Assembly (NCBI GenBank): GCA_030596605.1
Contig: JAUVJI010000018.1
Span: 1 to 42,588, forward strand
Direction of reading: 5' to 3'
Length of the DNA stretch: 42,588 bases
Origin: Bacteroidales bacterium
GTDB taxonomy: Bacteria > Bacteroidota > Bacteroidia > Bacteroidales > JAADJA01
Part shown: positions 1 through 8,674 of the stretch, piece by piece
Numbering within the stretch: position 1 is the first letter of the stretch
Layout of the letters: each line of letters opens with the position of its first letter
Notes under the pieces: generated by a model
Database searches by the model: none
What the model was told of the DNA's origin: nothing
What the model saw: only the letters and a program-made list of their open reading frames with translations
Made by a program: the position numbers and the translations under genes

Positions 1-308
1 AAATATATATATGACAGATACTTAGGTATATACGGATTGTTGAAGGGCTATTAAACTTAGTTAGATTTACTTAAAAAATCGGATACACAAATTCACGTTT
101 TAAAAAATCAATTTTTAGAGGTTACCTTTAGAGATGTATTTTTGGGATACTTTAGTGAAAATGATATTAGAGTTAAACAAAAATCAACCAGACTAAGCAC
201 TAATTTAGTGTAAAGCATGTGCCTTTAACTTTGTAAGCATGTGCCTTAACGAACAGCTAAGTCTTTAAAAATAAATACATTTGTCCAATCAAAATAAAAC
301 GTGAAAGC
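1..308. other. Non-coding 5' edge of the window with a short direct repeat
   Basis: No complete gene is visible. A frame without any ATG is open from 61 to a TAA at 211-213 (about 50 codons). It could be the decayed 3' end of an upstream gene, but I cannot assign it. Just before the methyltransferase a 16-17 bp direct repeat beginning AAGCATGTGCCTT occurs at 213-229 and 235-250. It might be an operator or simply a slippage product. Confidence 0.4.
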
Positions 309-1286
309 ATGAATCTAAACATAAAAGAAAAAATCAGTACCTACAACAATGTTTTCGAAGAAAGAGATCAAGTAAAAAGATCTGAGCAGGCACAATTGGC
401 AACTGATAATTTTTACACGTTAATAACAAAGTTTTACGAAAAGGGATGGGGAAAATCCTTTCACTTTGCACCAAGATATGAGGGTGAAAGTTTCGAAGAC
501 AGTATTAAAAGACACGAATCTTTCTTGGCATTAAAGCTAGGATTAACTTCAAATGATAAAGTTCTTGATGTCGGTTGCGGAATAATGGGACCAGCAAGAA
601 ATATCGCTCGCATTTCAGGTGCAAAAATTATTGGACTAACCATTAATCAACACCAAGTTGATAGGTGCGAAGAACTTAATAATGCATCAAGCATCAGCCA
701 TTTATTGGATGTACAACAGGGAGACTTTATGAAAATGTCATTTCCAGAGAATTCGTTTGATAAGATGTTTGCAATAGAAGCCTTGTGTCATGCACCAAAT
801 TTAAAAGGTGTTTATGAACAAATGTATAGTCGATTAAAACCTGGAGGGAGAGCATGTTTCTATCAATGGGCAATGACAGATAAATACGACCCATCAAACT
901 CAGAGCATATAAAAGCCAAAGAGATGATTGAATATGGCAATAGCATATGCCAATTAAAAACAACAGAAGAAATAGACAATGCTTTACAGGAGTCGCCTTT
1001 GACCGTGTTAGAGACAATTGATCTTGCTGTTGCAGACTCTAAAAATGATGTGCCATGGTACAGCACTCTGCAAAGCGGATGGTCATTATCCCAAATACGA
1101 CATACAAAAATCAGCAGAACACTTATCGGGAATATACTACGAACCTTTGAGACATTGCGCATGCTACCTAAAGGAATAAGTAATACTCAGAAAGTTTTGC
1201 TAGTAGCTGCTGATGGCTTAGTAAAAGGTGGTAAACTAGGAATTTTTACTCCGATGTATCTTGTTGTGGTTGAGAAGCAATTGTAA
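309..1286 (+). CDS. Sterol C-24 methyltransferase (SMT/Erg6) homologue
   Basis: This 325-residue protein is collinear with eukaryotic sterol 24-C-methyltransferases, which transfer a methyl group from S-adenosylmethionine to the sterol side chain. Visible family signatures are the aromatic sterol-binding segment YEKGWGKSFHFA (residues 43-54), the SAM motif VLDVGCGIMGP (85-95) and EALCHAP (157-163), which corresponds to the SMT hallmark EATCHAP. MTDKYD follows near 190, and the C-terminus ends in GKLGIFTPMYLVVVEK, matching the sterol-methyltransferase C-terminal domain. The SAM loop reads GIMGP where eukaryotic enzymes usually have GVGGP. There is no signal peptide, so a cytoplasmic or membrane-peripheral enzyme is expected. 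No other sterol gene lies in the window and it is not in an operon. Family membership is strong; the actual substrate (a sterol or another polycyclic or terpenoid lipid) is inferred. Confidence 0.85.
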   Translation: MNLNIKEKISTYNNVFEERDQVKRSEQAQLATDNFYTLITKFYEKGWGKSFHFAPRYEGESFEDSIKRHESFLALKLGLTSNDKVLDVGCGIMGPARNIARISGAKIIGLTINQHQVDRCEELNNASSISHLLDVQQGDFMKMSFPENSFDKMFAIEALCHAPNLKGVYEQMYSRLKPGGRACFYQWAMTDKYDPSNSEHIKAKEMIEYGNSICQLKTTEEIDNALQESPLTVLETIDLAVADSKNDVPWYSTLQSGWSLSQIRHTKISRTLIGNILRTFETLRMLPKGISNTQKVLLVAADGLVKGGKLGIFTPMYLVVVEKQL

Positions 1287-1414
1287 TCCTTATTTAATCT
1301 CCAATTAATCTAATAAATATATGTTTGTATTGACAGTATTGTTGATATAAGAGTTTGCAGTAAATAAATGAGGTGCGGCAGACAATGAAATTAAAGTAAT
1401 CGGTCTATTGCACT

Positions 1415-1449
1415 CTGCCTATTACAAACTGCTACTTCTTACTTTAAAC
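1415..1449. repeat. Degenerate heptamer-like tract between convergent genes
   Basis: Five consecutive 7-base blocks (CTGCCTA, TTACAAA, CTGCTAC, TTCTTAC, TTTAAAC) lie between the convergent methyltransferase and vWA genes. Their pyrimidine-T start and internal A are loosely shared. It resembles the better-preserved 7-bp repeat at 32821-32862 only in period, so this call is tentative. Confidence 0.22.
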
Positions 1450-1468
1450 TTGTTTCATTTTCAAAATC

Positions 1469-2884
1469 CTACCTATAAAGCTTCACATTCACCGTTTTAC
1501 CCGATTCAACAACGAATGTCCGTTCAACGGTAAAAGCTGAGTTTTTGGAATATTTGGAACGGAAGATAGCCGTATAGGTTCCGGGTTGCAATACAAGTGT
1601 TTCACGCTGTGCGACATTATCCCGGAAATTGTAAACCCAGTTTAATTCATTGTTTTCATACAAATAAACGCCTCCATAACCACTTGCCTTTTTCTCAATC
1701 ACAGCAATCCCGGGTAGCGGGATCTCGATGGATGTAGTATGACTTTGTTTGATTTCCACATCGTTGATGTAAATACGGGGAAGGGTTAAAACTTCCAGGT
1801 CATATTTCCCGGTAATATATTTTTCAGTCTGGCTAAATAGTTGCACATTCAGGGTTTCCATTCTTCCATCTCTTCTTACAATGCATTTTAAATCACGTAC
1901 TGTTTTACCCCTGCTTTCCAATTTCAATTCCAAATGTCCTTGCGGTGTTTCTACAGCAATGGTTGTATGTTTTCCTGGTGTTAATGCAATGCTGTCGACC
2001 CTTTGCGGAGGGACGGTGTGAACAACAATATCATAAGCCAGAAGCGGATCAATGGACAGGGTATCAGGAACACCCTTGTTATTCATTGCATGAACAAAAT
2101 TGTATTTTATCAACCCTGAGAAATTATCGTAGAATGTCATGCTAACATTTGTTTCGGTCGGCTTTCCGTATTCATCAAGCAAATTTACCTGGGCAGTTGT
2201 AGAATTCAAAGCCTGGGAGATAACCACATTTAAGGCTTTGCTGAACTCCATCTCGGATGAGGCATCAAAGTAGGTTCCAACACAATCAAAAGCTTCGGCA
2301 AAGTTTCTCCCAATACCAATAATAAAAGGTTTTAATACTACTCCCCTTTTCTGTAATGCATGTGAAACAGCACAGGGATCGCCATCACATTCTTCAAGGC
2401 CATCTGTAATAAGAATAATGATATTCCTGCAATTATCACATTCCGGGAAATCATACCCTGCCTGCTCAAGTGCATATGCAATAGGAGTTGTTCCCTTTGG
2501 ATTAATTGACTTAAGTTTATGCTTGATGGTAGGAATATTATTCTCAGAAAACGGCACGATCAATTTCGTATCGTTACATACCTGCGGAGGAAATGGGTAT
2601 TGATGTCCGTAGACGCGTAATGCCAACTCAATGTTTTTGGTACCTTGTAAACTATCAAGTAAATTCGATAACAGCTTCCTGGCAATTGAGATTTTCATAT
2701 CGCTTTGCCAGCGTCCGTACATACTTTGAGAAGCATCAAGTACAAAAAGGATTCTCGTCAAAGGTGGCGGTTTTGGATTTTCATCCTGAATTTGGGCTGA
2801 AATACCCTGACTGATAAAAAGTAAAATTAATGCTGCAAGAAGTGTCTTTATTTTCAATAGTCTAGCGCTTAAATATTGAAACAA
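1469..2884 (-). CDS. Secreted von Willebrand factor A (vWA) domain protein
   Basis: A 471-residue protein with a signal peptide (hydrophobic core about 13-28, cleavage near SAQ at 29-31) followed by a vWA domain. The metal-ion-dependent adhesion site is complete by eye: DASQS at 50-54, a GTTPI loop near residue 130, and an ITDGLEECDG strand in the second half of the domain. CNDT, CDNCRN and CDGDPC supply cysteines that could form disulfides in the periplasm or outside. After about residue 230 the protein continues as beta-rich segments resembling carboxypeptidase-regulatory or prealbumin-like folds, and ends without a T9SS sorting domain. vWA domains usually mediate protein or metal binding; the partner is unknown. 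It is transcribed alone, divergent from the GH3 gene, from a good promoter at 2943-2974. Confidence 0.75.
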   Translation of the reverse strand: MFQYLSARLLKIKTLLAALILLFISQGISAQIQDENPKPPPLTRILFVLDASQSMYGRWQSDMKISIARKLLSNLLDSLQGTKNIELALRVYGHQYPFPPQVCNDTKLIVPFSENNIPTIKHKLKSINPKGTTPIAYALEQAGYDFPECDNCRNIIILITDGLEECDGDPCAVSHALQKRGVVLKPFIIGIGRNFAEAFDCVGTYFDASSEMEFSKALNVVISQALNSTTAQVNLLDEYGKPTETNVSMTFYDNFSGLIKYNFVHAMNNKGVPDTLSIDPLLAYDIVVHTVPPQRVDSIALTPGKHTTIAVETPQGHLELKLESRGKTVRDLKCIVRRDGRMETLNVQLFSQTEKYITGKYDLEVLTLPRIYINDVEIKQSHTTSIEIPLPGIAVIEKKASGYGGVYLYENNELNWVYNFRDNVAQRETLVLQPGTYTAIFRSKYSKNSAFTVERTFVVESGKTVNVKLYR

Positions 2885-2942
2885 ATTTCATTTATTAACG
2901 TTCACATTCAGAAACTATTATCTTCCTGATTGAATTATGGAT

Positions 2943-2974
2943 CAAAGATAATTTTTTTGGATTAGCACTGACAA
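2943..2974 (-). promoter_or_regulatory. Bacteroidota-type promoter for the vWA gene
   Basis: Read on the minus strand, TTG (2974-2972) is followed after 21 bases by TATCTTTG (2950-2943). This matches the Bacteroidota TTG-N19-21-TAnnTTTG consensus. The expected start site leaves a leader of roughly 50 bases before the vWA start codon. Confidence 0.6.
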
Positions 2975-3079
2975 TTGATTTTTGAATTATATAAACACAG
3001 GATTGTTAGGAAAAAGAAGGCAATCCGCTAATAGAGGAAAGTACAATTAATATTTTAGCCAATTGAAGTGAGGAGTAAT

Positions 3080-6000
3080 ATGGTAAAAAAATTTACTTTG
3101 AGGGGATCCTTATTTTTATTGATTTTTTTCTTCTTCATGTTATTTATGAAGGTTGAGGGATTTGCCAGCCTTCCTGAAAATGATTCTATTGCTGACAACT
3201 GGGTGGATTCGGTTATGTCATCCCTTAATCTCGATGAAAAGATCGCCCAGTTGATGATGATCCGAACTTATTCCAATAAAGACAAAGCCTATTACACCAA
3301 GATTGAAAATATAATCAAGACTTATAATATTGGGGGGTTGTGTTTTTTCCAGGGTGGACCTGTAAGTCAGGCTAAACTTACCAATCATTACCAATCAGTT
3401 GCAAAGACTCCCTTGCTGATTGCCATTGATGCTGAATGGGGCCTTGGTATGAGGTTAGACAGCACTTTTTCCTTTCCGTTTCAAATGACAATTGGAGCTA
3501 TAAAGGATAATAACCTGGTTTATGATATGGGTGCTGAAATTGCAAGACAATTAAAAATACTGGGCATTCATATCAATTTTGCTCCCGTTGTTGACATCAA
3601 TAACAATCCTTTAAATCCGGTTATCAACAGCCGGTCGTTTGGCGAAAACCGAAATGATGTAGCCGATAAGGGAATTGCATATATGAAGGGACTGCAGGAT
3701 AATGGGATCATTGCTACTGCCAAACATTTTCCCGGGCATGGTGATACTGATTCCGATTCACATTATACCCTTCCCATTATAAATCACACAACTGAAAGAC
3801 TTGATTCACTTGAGCTATATCCTTTTAAAGAACTTATCAATCATGGACTTAACGGGGTCATGGTCGCTCATTTGTTCGTTCCAGAGTTGGACAGTTCAAA
3901 AAATACTCCCACTACCCTATCAAAATATGTTGTGTCAGATTTACTTAAAGATAGTTTGGATTTTGATGGTCTGGTAATTACTGATGCCCTCGACATGAAA
4001 GGTGTTACATCTTTTCATCAGCCGGGAGAAATTGAAGTTAAAGCGTTTCTTGCCGGCAATGATATTTTATTACTTCCACAAGATGTGAAAGTTGCTATTT
4101 CCGGAATTAAAAAAGCAGTTGAGTCAGGTATTATAATTGAATCTGACCTAGAAAAAAGATGCCGAAAAGTTTTAAAATACAAACATATTGTTGGCCTCGA
4201 CAATTACTATCCTTCTATAACAGATTCGCTGTATAAAAGATTAAATAATGTCAACAATGAATTGATCACCAGAAAAATCTATGAATCGGCAATAACTGTT
4301 GTTCATAATAACGATGATTTATTACCACTTCGGGAACTGGATACTTTAAAGATTGCCACATTGTCAATCGGTTCACCCGAGATCAACCCTTTTCAAAGCA
4401 TGTTGAGCAATTATTGTGAAATTGATCATTACAACATACTTAAAACCTTTTCTGAAAAGAAAGCTGCAACATTGATCAATAAATTATCGGAATACAGTCT
4501 TGTAATTGCCAGTATCCATAATACAAATATCTATCCGCATAAAAACTTTGGTATTACTCCTCAAAGCCTTAATTTTATTAACAATATTGCCGATTCAACG
4601 AATGTTCTATTGATTATGTTCGCAAGTCCTTATAGCCTGGAACAACTTCCTGATCCGGAAAAATTTGAAGCCATCATTCTGGGTTATCAGGATAACAAAA
4701 TATCAAATGAAATTGCAGCACAAATAATAATGGGCAGCATCGATGCAAGCGGTAATTTACCTGTTACTGCTTCTGATAATTATCCTGTAAAATCAGGTAT
4801 TCGAATAAATTCAATAAACAGGCTAAAGTATACTATACCTGAAGATGTTAAAATTGCCAGCCAGGATCTATTAAAGATAGATTCAATCGTATTGTTTAAC
4901 ATTAAGGAAAGAGCCATTCCGGGTTGCCAGATTTTGATCGCTAAAGAGGGTAAGGTAATCTATCAAAAATCTTTTGGATACCATACTTATAAAAAAGGAA
5001 ATTTTGTAAAAAACACCGATCTGTATGATCTTGCCTCAATCACTAAAGTTGCTGCAACTACGATTTCAATTATGAAACTGCAGGATGAGAAGATGGTGGA
5101 TATTGACCACAAAATGGTTTGGTACCTGCCCTATCTAAGAGGAACAAATAAAGAGGACATTATTATCCGTGAAATGATGGCACACCAGGCCAGATTGAAA
5201 CCATGGATCCCTTTTTATTTAAACACCATTAATGAAAATAAACTGGATAAAGATCTTTATGCATCTGTCTTTGACGAAAATCACACAGTTAAGGTAGCTA
5301 AGGACCTTTATATCAGCGATAATTACAAATATATAATATATGATTCAATTGTCACGTCTAAGTTGAGAAAACGGAAGCAATATAAATATAGCGATTTGGG
5401 ATTTTATTTACTCAAACAATCCATTGAAAATCTGACAAATCAACCCCTTGAAAAATATGTGGAGGAAAGTTTTTACAAACCGCTTGGACTACAAACCATG
5501 TGTTTTAATCCGATTGAAAGGTATCAACTAAAAAATATCATTCCTACAGAAAAAGATAATTATTTCAGAGATCAATTAATAAGAGGTTATGTCCACGATC
5601 CGGGTGCAGCCATGCTGGGAGGTGTATCAGGACATGCCGGATTATTTTCCAATGCCAATGATTTGGCCATATTAATGCAGATGTTATTGCAGGGAGGCCA
5701 TTATGGTGGAAAAAAATACCTGAACAGCAATACGATATCTCAATTTACAAAGATGCAGTTTCCTTTAAATGATAACCGGCGTGGTATTGGTTTCGATAAA
5801 CCCGATCCCGATAACAGGGATGATGGCCCGACATGTGAAAGCGTTTCTGATTTGAGTTTTGGCCATACCGGTTTTACAGGAACTTATGCATGGGCTGACC
5901 CGGAATACAATCTCATTTATATCTTTCTTTCAAACAGGATTCATCCAACTGCAAAAAACACCAAGCTTATCAAGATGAACACCCGCACTGAAATCCAACA

Positions 6001-6082
6001 GGTTATTTATGATGCAATTTTGAAACAACAAGAGCCTGAAGGACCAGAGAATTCAATAGGTGACCTGGGGATGGATAAATAA
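3080..6082 (+). CDS. NagZ-like GH3 glycosidase fused to a class C-type serine beta-lactamase/esterase domain
   Basis: A 1000-residue exported fusion. Residues 1-28 form a signal peptide or membrane anchor. The GH3 N-terminal domain (about 40-375) has the NagZ motif KHFPGHGDTDSDSH (215-228), whose Asp/His pair acts as acid/base in beta-N-acetylglucosaminidases, and the nucleophile strand VITDALDM (Asp302). A GH3 C-terminal alpha/beta sandwich follows to about 590. The last 400 residues are a beta-lactamase/transpeptidase-like domain with SITK (Ser653-Lys656), Tyr-Ser-Asp (770-772) and an HTG triad near 930. It probably acts in peptidoglycan recycling or remodelling in the periplasm. I start at ATG 3080: AGGAG at 3071-3075 lies just ahead, and the in-frame GTG at 3068 would only add MRSN. 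Such fusions are known in Bacteroidota; the beta-lactamase half may be an esterase or peptidase rather than a resistance enzyme. Confidence 0.88.
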   Translation: MVKKFTLRGSLFLLIFFFFMLFMKVEGFASLPENDSIADNWVDSVMSSLNLDEKIAQLMMIRTYSNKDKAYYTKIENIIKTYNIGGLCFFQGGPVSQAKLTNHYQSVAKTPLLIAIDAEWGLGMRLDSTFSFPFQMTIGAIKDNNLVYDMGAEIARQLKILGIHINFAPVVDINNNPLNPVINSRSFGENRNDVADKGIAYMKGLQDNGIIATAKHFPGHGDTDSDSHYTLPIINHTTERLDSLELYPFKELINHGLNGVMVAHLFVPELDSSKNTPTTLSKYVVSDLLKDSLDFDGLVITDALDMKGVTSFHQPGEIEVKAFLAGNDILLLPQDVKVAISGIKKAVESGIIIESDLEKRCRKVLKYKHIVGLDNYYPSITDSLYKRLNNVNNELITRKIYESAITVVHNNDDLLPLRELDTLKIATLSIGSPEINPFQSMLSNYCEIDHYNILKTFSEKKAATLINKLSEYSLVIASIHNTNIYPHKNFGITPQSLNFINNIADSTNVLLIMFASPYSLEQLPDPEKFEAIILGYQDNKISNEIAAQIIMGSIDASGNLPVTASDNYPVKSGIRINSINRLKYTIPEDVKIASQDLLKIDSIVLFNIKERAIPGCQILIAKEGKVIYQKSFGYHTYKKGNFVKNTDLYDLASITKVAATTISIMKLQDEKMVDIDHKMVWYLPYLRGTNKEDIIIREMMAHQARLKPWIPFYLNTINENKLDKDLYASVFDENHTVKVAKDLYISDNYKYIIYDSIVTSKLRKRKQYKYSDLGFYLLKQSIENLTNQPLEKYVEESFYKPLGLQTMCFNPIERYQLKNIIPTEKDNYFRDQLIRGYVHDPGAAMLGGVSGHAGLFSNANDLAILMQMLLQGGHYGGKKYLNSNTISQFTKMQFPLNDNRRGIGFDKPDPDNRDDGPTCESVSDLSFGHTGFTGTYAWADPEYNLIYIFLSNRIHPTAKNTKLIKMNTRTEIQQVIYDAILKQQEPEGPENSIGDLGMDK

Positions 6083-6127
6083 ATCGCTTAACAGAATTCC
6101 ATCTTTATCCATATTCAATCAAATTAC

Positions 6128-6135
6128 TATTTTTG
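6128..6135 (+). promoter_or_regulatory. Candidate -7 element ahead of the membrane protein/rhomboid operon
   Basis: TATTTTTG fits TAnnTTTG and lies about 46 bases before the ATG at 6182. I see no TTG at the right distance upstream, so this is only a partial promoter match. Confidence 0.3.
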
Positions 6136-6181
6136 GCCTTTTTTATTTACAGTATTTAACGAGAAATTTAATAATCAATAT

Positions 6182-7000
6182 ATGGCGAAAAATCGAAAGT
6201 CAACATACTGGTGGATATTCTCAATCATTTTCACACTTAGCATTGCTTATTATCAGAGAACCACCGGCCCTACATATCCTGTGAGAGGGAAGGTAACCAT
6301 AGAAAATAATGAGTATAAGTATAAACTACTCACATCCAACGACTCTGACAAACCGGCCAAAATAACGATCAAAGGACATGAAGGGATAACTGGATATATC
6401 GAATATAAAAAGTTCAACACCAATGAGGAATTGCAAAAAATCTCTCTTTACTTTGAAGACGGAAAATTAATTGGTGAATTACCTCAGCAACCGCCTGCAG
6501 GTAAGCTGGTCTATACAGTTACCCTGAATTCCAATGATAAATCTTATGAGCTAACTGATGATCCTATTGTAATCCGCTTTAAAGGACCGGTTCCTGCATT
6601 TGTTTTACTACCGCATATCCTGTTCATGTTCCTTGCTATGTTGTTTTCAACCAGAACAGGAATTGAAGCCCTCATAAAAGGAGGAAAAACTTATAAATAC
6701 AGTGTGTTCACACTAATATTATTGCTATTGGGTGGAATGTTCCTGGGCCCTGTTGTTCAAAAATATGCTTTTGGGGCATTCTGGACGGGCTGGCCATTCG
6801 GTCAGGATTTAACTGACAATAAAACCCTTGTGGCATTTCTGGCCTGGATCATAGCTGTAATAAGACTCCGAAAAAACAATACAAAAGGTGGATGGGCCAT
6901 TGCTGCTGCCATCATTTTATTAATGATCTATTTGATCCCGCATAGCATGTTCGGTTCTGAACTGGACTACTCAACCGGAGATATAGGTACCGGTCAATAA
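6182..7000 (+). CDS. Multi-pass membrane protein of unknown function, co-transcribed with a rhomboid
   Basis: 272 residues. One transmembrane helix lies at about 11-25. A hydrophilic, beta-rich extracytoplasmic segment (about 30-130) contains motifs such as PVRGKVTIE and GITGYIEY. Four further hydrophobic helices fall near 137-155, 172-193, 216-228 and 238-253. I do not recognise a named domain with confidence. The rhomboid protease gene begins 9 bases after its stop, so both are probably translated from one message. The soluble domain could be a sensor, a chaperone or a rhomboid substrate, but nothing in the sequence decides this. Confidence 0.6.
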   Translation: MAKNRKSTYWWIFSIIFTLSIAYYQRTTGPTYPVRGKVTIENNEYKYKLLTSNDSDKPAKITIKGHEGITGYIEYKKFNTNEELQKISLYFEDGKLIGELPQQPPAGKLVYTVTLNSNDKSYELTDDPIVIRFKGPVPAFVLLPHILFMFLAMLFSTRTGIEALIKGGKTYKYSVFTLILLLLGGMFLGPVVQKYAFGAFWTGWPFGQDLTDNKTLVAFLAWIIAVIRLRKNNTKGGWAIAAAIILLMIYLIPHSMFGSELDYSTGDIGTGQ

Positions 7001-7009
7001 TCTTTTAAT

Positions 7010-7627
7010 ATGCTTACAATTCTTATTATCGGGATTACTGCCATTGTTTCATTTCTGTCTTTCAACAGGAGGGATATTTTTGATAAATTGAAATTCAATG
7101 CCTATTACATTCACCAAAAGAAAGAATACTACCGTGTTTTATCATATGGGCTTATCCATGCCGACTGGATGCACCTGCTTGTCAACATGTTTGTTTTGTA
7201 CTCCTTCGGCGATATTGTCGAACAAGTTTTTAGTGCATATTTCGGAATAAAAGGTAACATTTATTTTATTCTACTTTACATTGGAGGAGTTGGTTTTTCT
7301 ACTCTGTTCGATTTTGGTAAATACAAAAATAATATTTACTATAACGCTGTCGGAGCTTCGGGGGCTGTTTCTGCGATAGTATTTTCAAGTATCATTCTTT
7401 ACCCAGCCGGGAAGATATTTTTATTTTTTATTCCCATTGGAATTCCTGCACCAATATTTGGATTATTATATTTGGTCTATTCCGCCTACATGGCAAAAAG
7501 AGGGCGGGATAATATTGGGCACAGTGCACATTTTTGGGGAGCTGTTTTCGGGGTAATATTTACTATTGCTATAAAGCCGGAATTTATTACACTTTTCTTT
7601 GAGCAGTTGTTTTCAGCTGTAATTTAG
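7010..7627 (+). CDS. Rhomboid-family intramembrane serine protease
   Basis: A 205-residue, six-helix-type membrane protein. The catalytic serine is in GASG (Ser117), and the partner histidine is in AHFWG (His174) in the last helix. The oxyanion-side motif HADWMHLLVN (50-59) contains the usual H-x-x-x-N. This is the minimal rhomboid core without cytoplasmic or zinc-finger extensions. Rhomboids cleave transmembrane segments of other membrane proteins; the substrate is not evident, but the co-operonic membrane protein just upstream is the natural candidate. Its stop overlaps by four bases the stop of the convergent DUF4421 gene, leaving no room for a terminator between them. Confidence 0.87.
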   Translation: MLTILIIGITAIVSFLSFNRRDIFDKLKFNAYYIHQKKEYYRVLSYGLIHADWMHLLVNMFVLYSFGDIVEQVFSAYFGIKGNIYFILLYIGGVGFSTLFDFGKYKNNIYYNAVGASGAVSAIVFSSIILYPAGKIFLFFIPIGIPAPIFGLLYLVYSAYMAKRGRDNIGHSAHFWGAVFGVIFTIAIKPEFITLFFEQLFSAVI

Positions 7628-8655
7628 TGGTTTTTTCCTTTGATCGTAAATCTTCTCCCATAAAAAAACCGGATCACGCCCACCTGGTAGCTCATGGAAT
7701 TCTTTAAATCTTTGCTGGCGTTGCCAATGAAATTATCGCTGATGGTTGTAAAACCTGTGTACCATTTTTCAGAATTCCAAACCAGTGCAAATCTGCCCGA
7801 CAGCCTTCCCGATAAGAAAGAACCACTTTTATTTTCTGCAATTCCATTTTGATACTTCATATCAAAACTCTGAATAGCACCACCTGGTACCAATGTTAAA
7901 GAAATATATAGCTTTTTCCAAATCACAAAAGTGTGAGAATATCCACCTGCAATACCAATACCAAAAACTGACAAATGATTAAAATGCCGGGTCGAATCAA
8001 AATTATCTATTAACTCAAAAGGAATAAAGGATGAATCTCCCAAGACTTTAAACCAGGAGAAATATCCACCCAATAAAAAGGATCCTGCACTCTTCTTCTG
8101 CATTTCAGTTTGAACAAAGGTGGCTTTTGCTGAGTATTTCTTATAATTAAATGCATACAAGCAACTTCCGCCAATGCCAGTAGTAACAATGTCAGACCTT
8201 TGTGGGTGAGGATATTCAGGTTTCCAATCAGGAAGGTAGGAGCCAGGATTTTCCACATAAAATCCTTTATAATACTGGTAGTAAATATCAATGGCCAGGC
8301 TATTGGTAAATATATTGGTCTGTGCATCAAAGCGTTTTGTTTTACCGTATTTATGATCATCATTATTAATAAATGGAATATTAAATGCCACACCAAACCC
8401 AAACCATTTGTAATTAAATGCCACACCAAAATTCAAATTACTGTTGGGCGAATATTTTACTGTCTGCTCTGTTTCAGATTCATTTATTTCAAACTTATTA
8501 TGCTTGCTAATTCCGTAAACTCTTACAGAAAGTTTATCAGATAAGTCTATAATGTAATTTGTATCATATTTAGGAGTATCAGGCAGTTCTTCCTGTGCCA
8601 GAAGTGTAGACAAACAGTTTGTTGAAAATAGAAGCAGAAAAAAAATCCGAACCAT
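7624..8655 (-). CDS. DUF4421 family protein (predicted exported beta-barrel-like)
   Basis: A 343-residue protein with a signal peptide (1-20, ending TLLAQ). The N-terminal part, with DTNYIIDLSDKLSVRVYG and then YKWFGFGVAFNIPFIN, matches the pattern I know from DUF4421 proteins of Bacteroidota. Alternating hydrophobic and aromatic strands, and a C-terminus rich in short strands (MSYQVGVIRFFYGRRF), suggest an outer-membrane barrel. No function is established for the family. It follows the helicase-nuclease gene by 19 bases on the same strand, so the two probably share a transcript, though no functional link is obvious. Confidence 0.7.
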   Translation of the reverse strand: MVRIFFLLLFSTNCLSTLLAQEELPDTPKYDTNYIIDLSDKLSVRVYGISKHNKFEINESETEQTVKYSPNSNLNFGVAFNYKWFGFGVAFNIPFINNDDHKYGKTKRFDAQTNIFTNSLAIDIYYQYYKGFYVENPGSYLPDWKPEYPHPQRSDIVTTGIGGSCLYAFNYKKYSAKATFVQTEMQKKSAGSFLLGGYFSWFKVLGDSSFIPFELIDNFDSTRHFNHLSVFGIGIAGGYSHTFVIWKKLYISLTLVPGGAIQSFDMKYQNGIAENKSGSFLSGRLSGRFALVWNSEKWYTGFTTISDNFIGNASKDLKNSMSYQVGVIRFFYGRRFTIKGKNH

Positions 8656-8674
8656 AGACTATTTTGTTTTAGAA

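Noticed and set aside
61..213. Open stretch of about 50 codons at the left edge
   Set aside because: It has no ATG and no recognisable domain; it may be the end of a decayed gene but cannot be called.
1469..2884. vWA protein as part of a MoxR/Bat stress operon
   Set aside because: No MoxR ATPase or Bat-like neighbours, and the protein is secreted rather than membrane-anchored.
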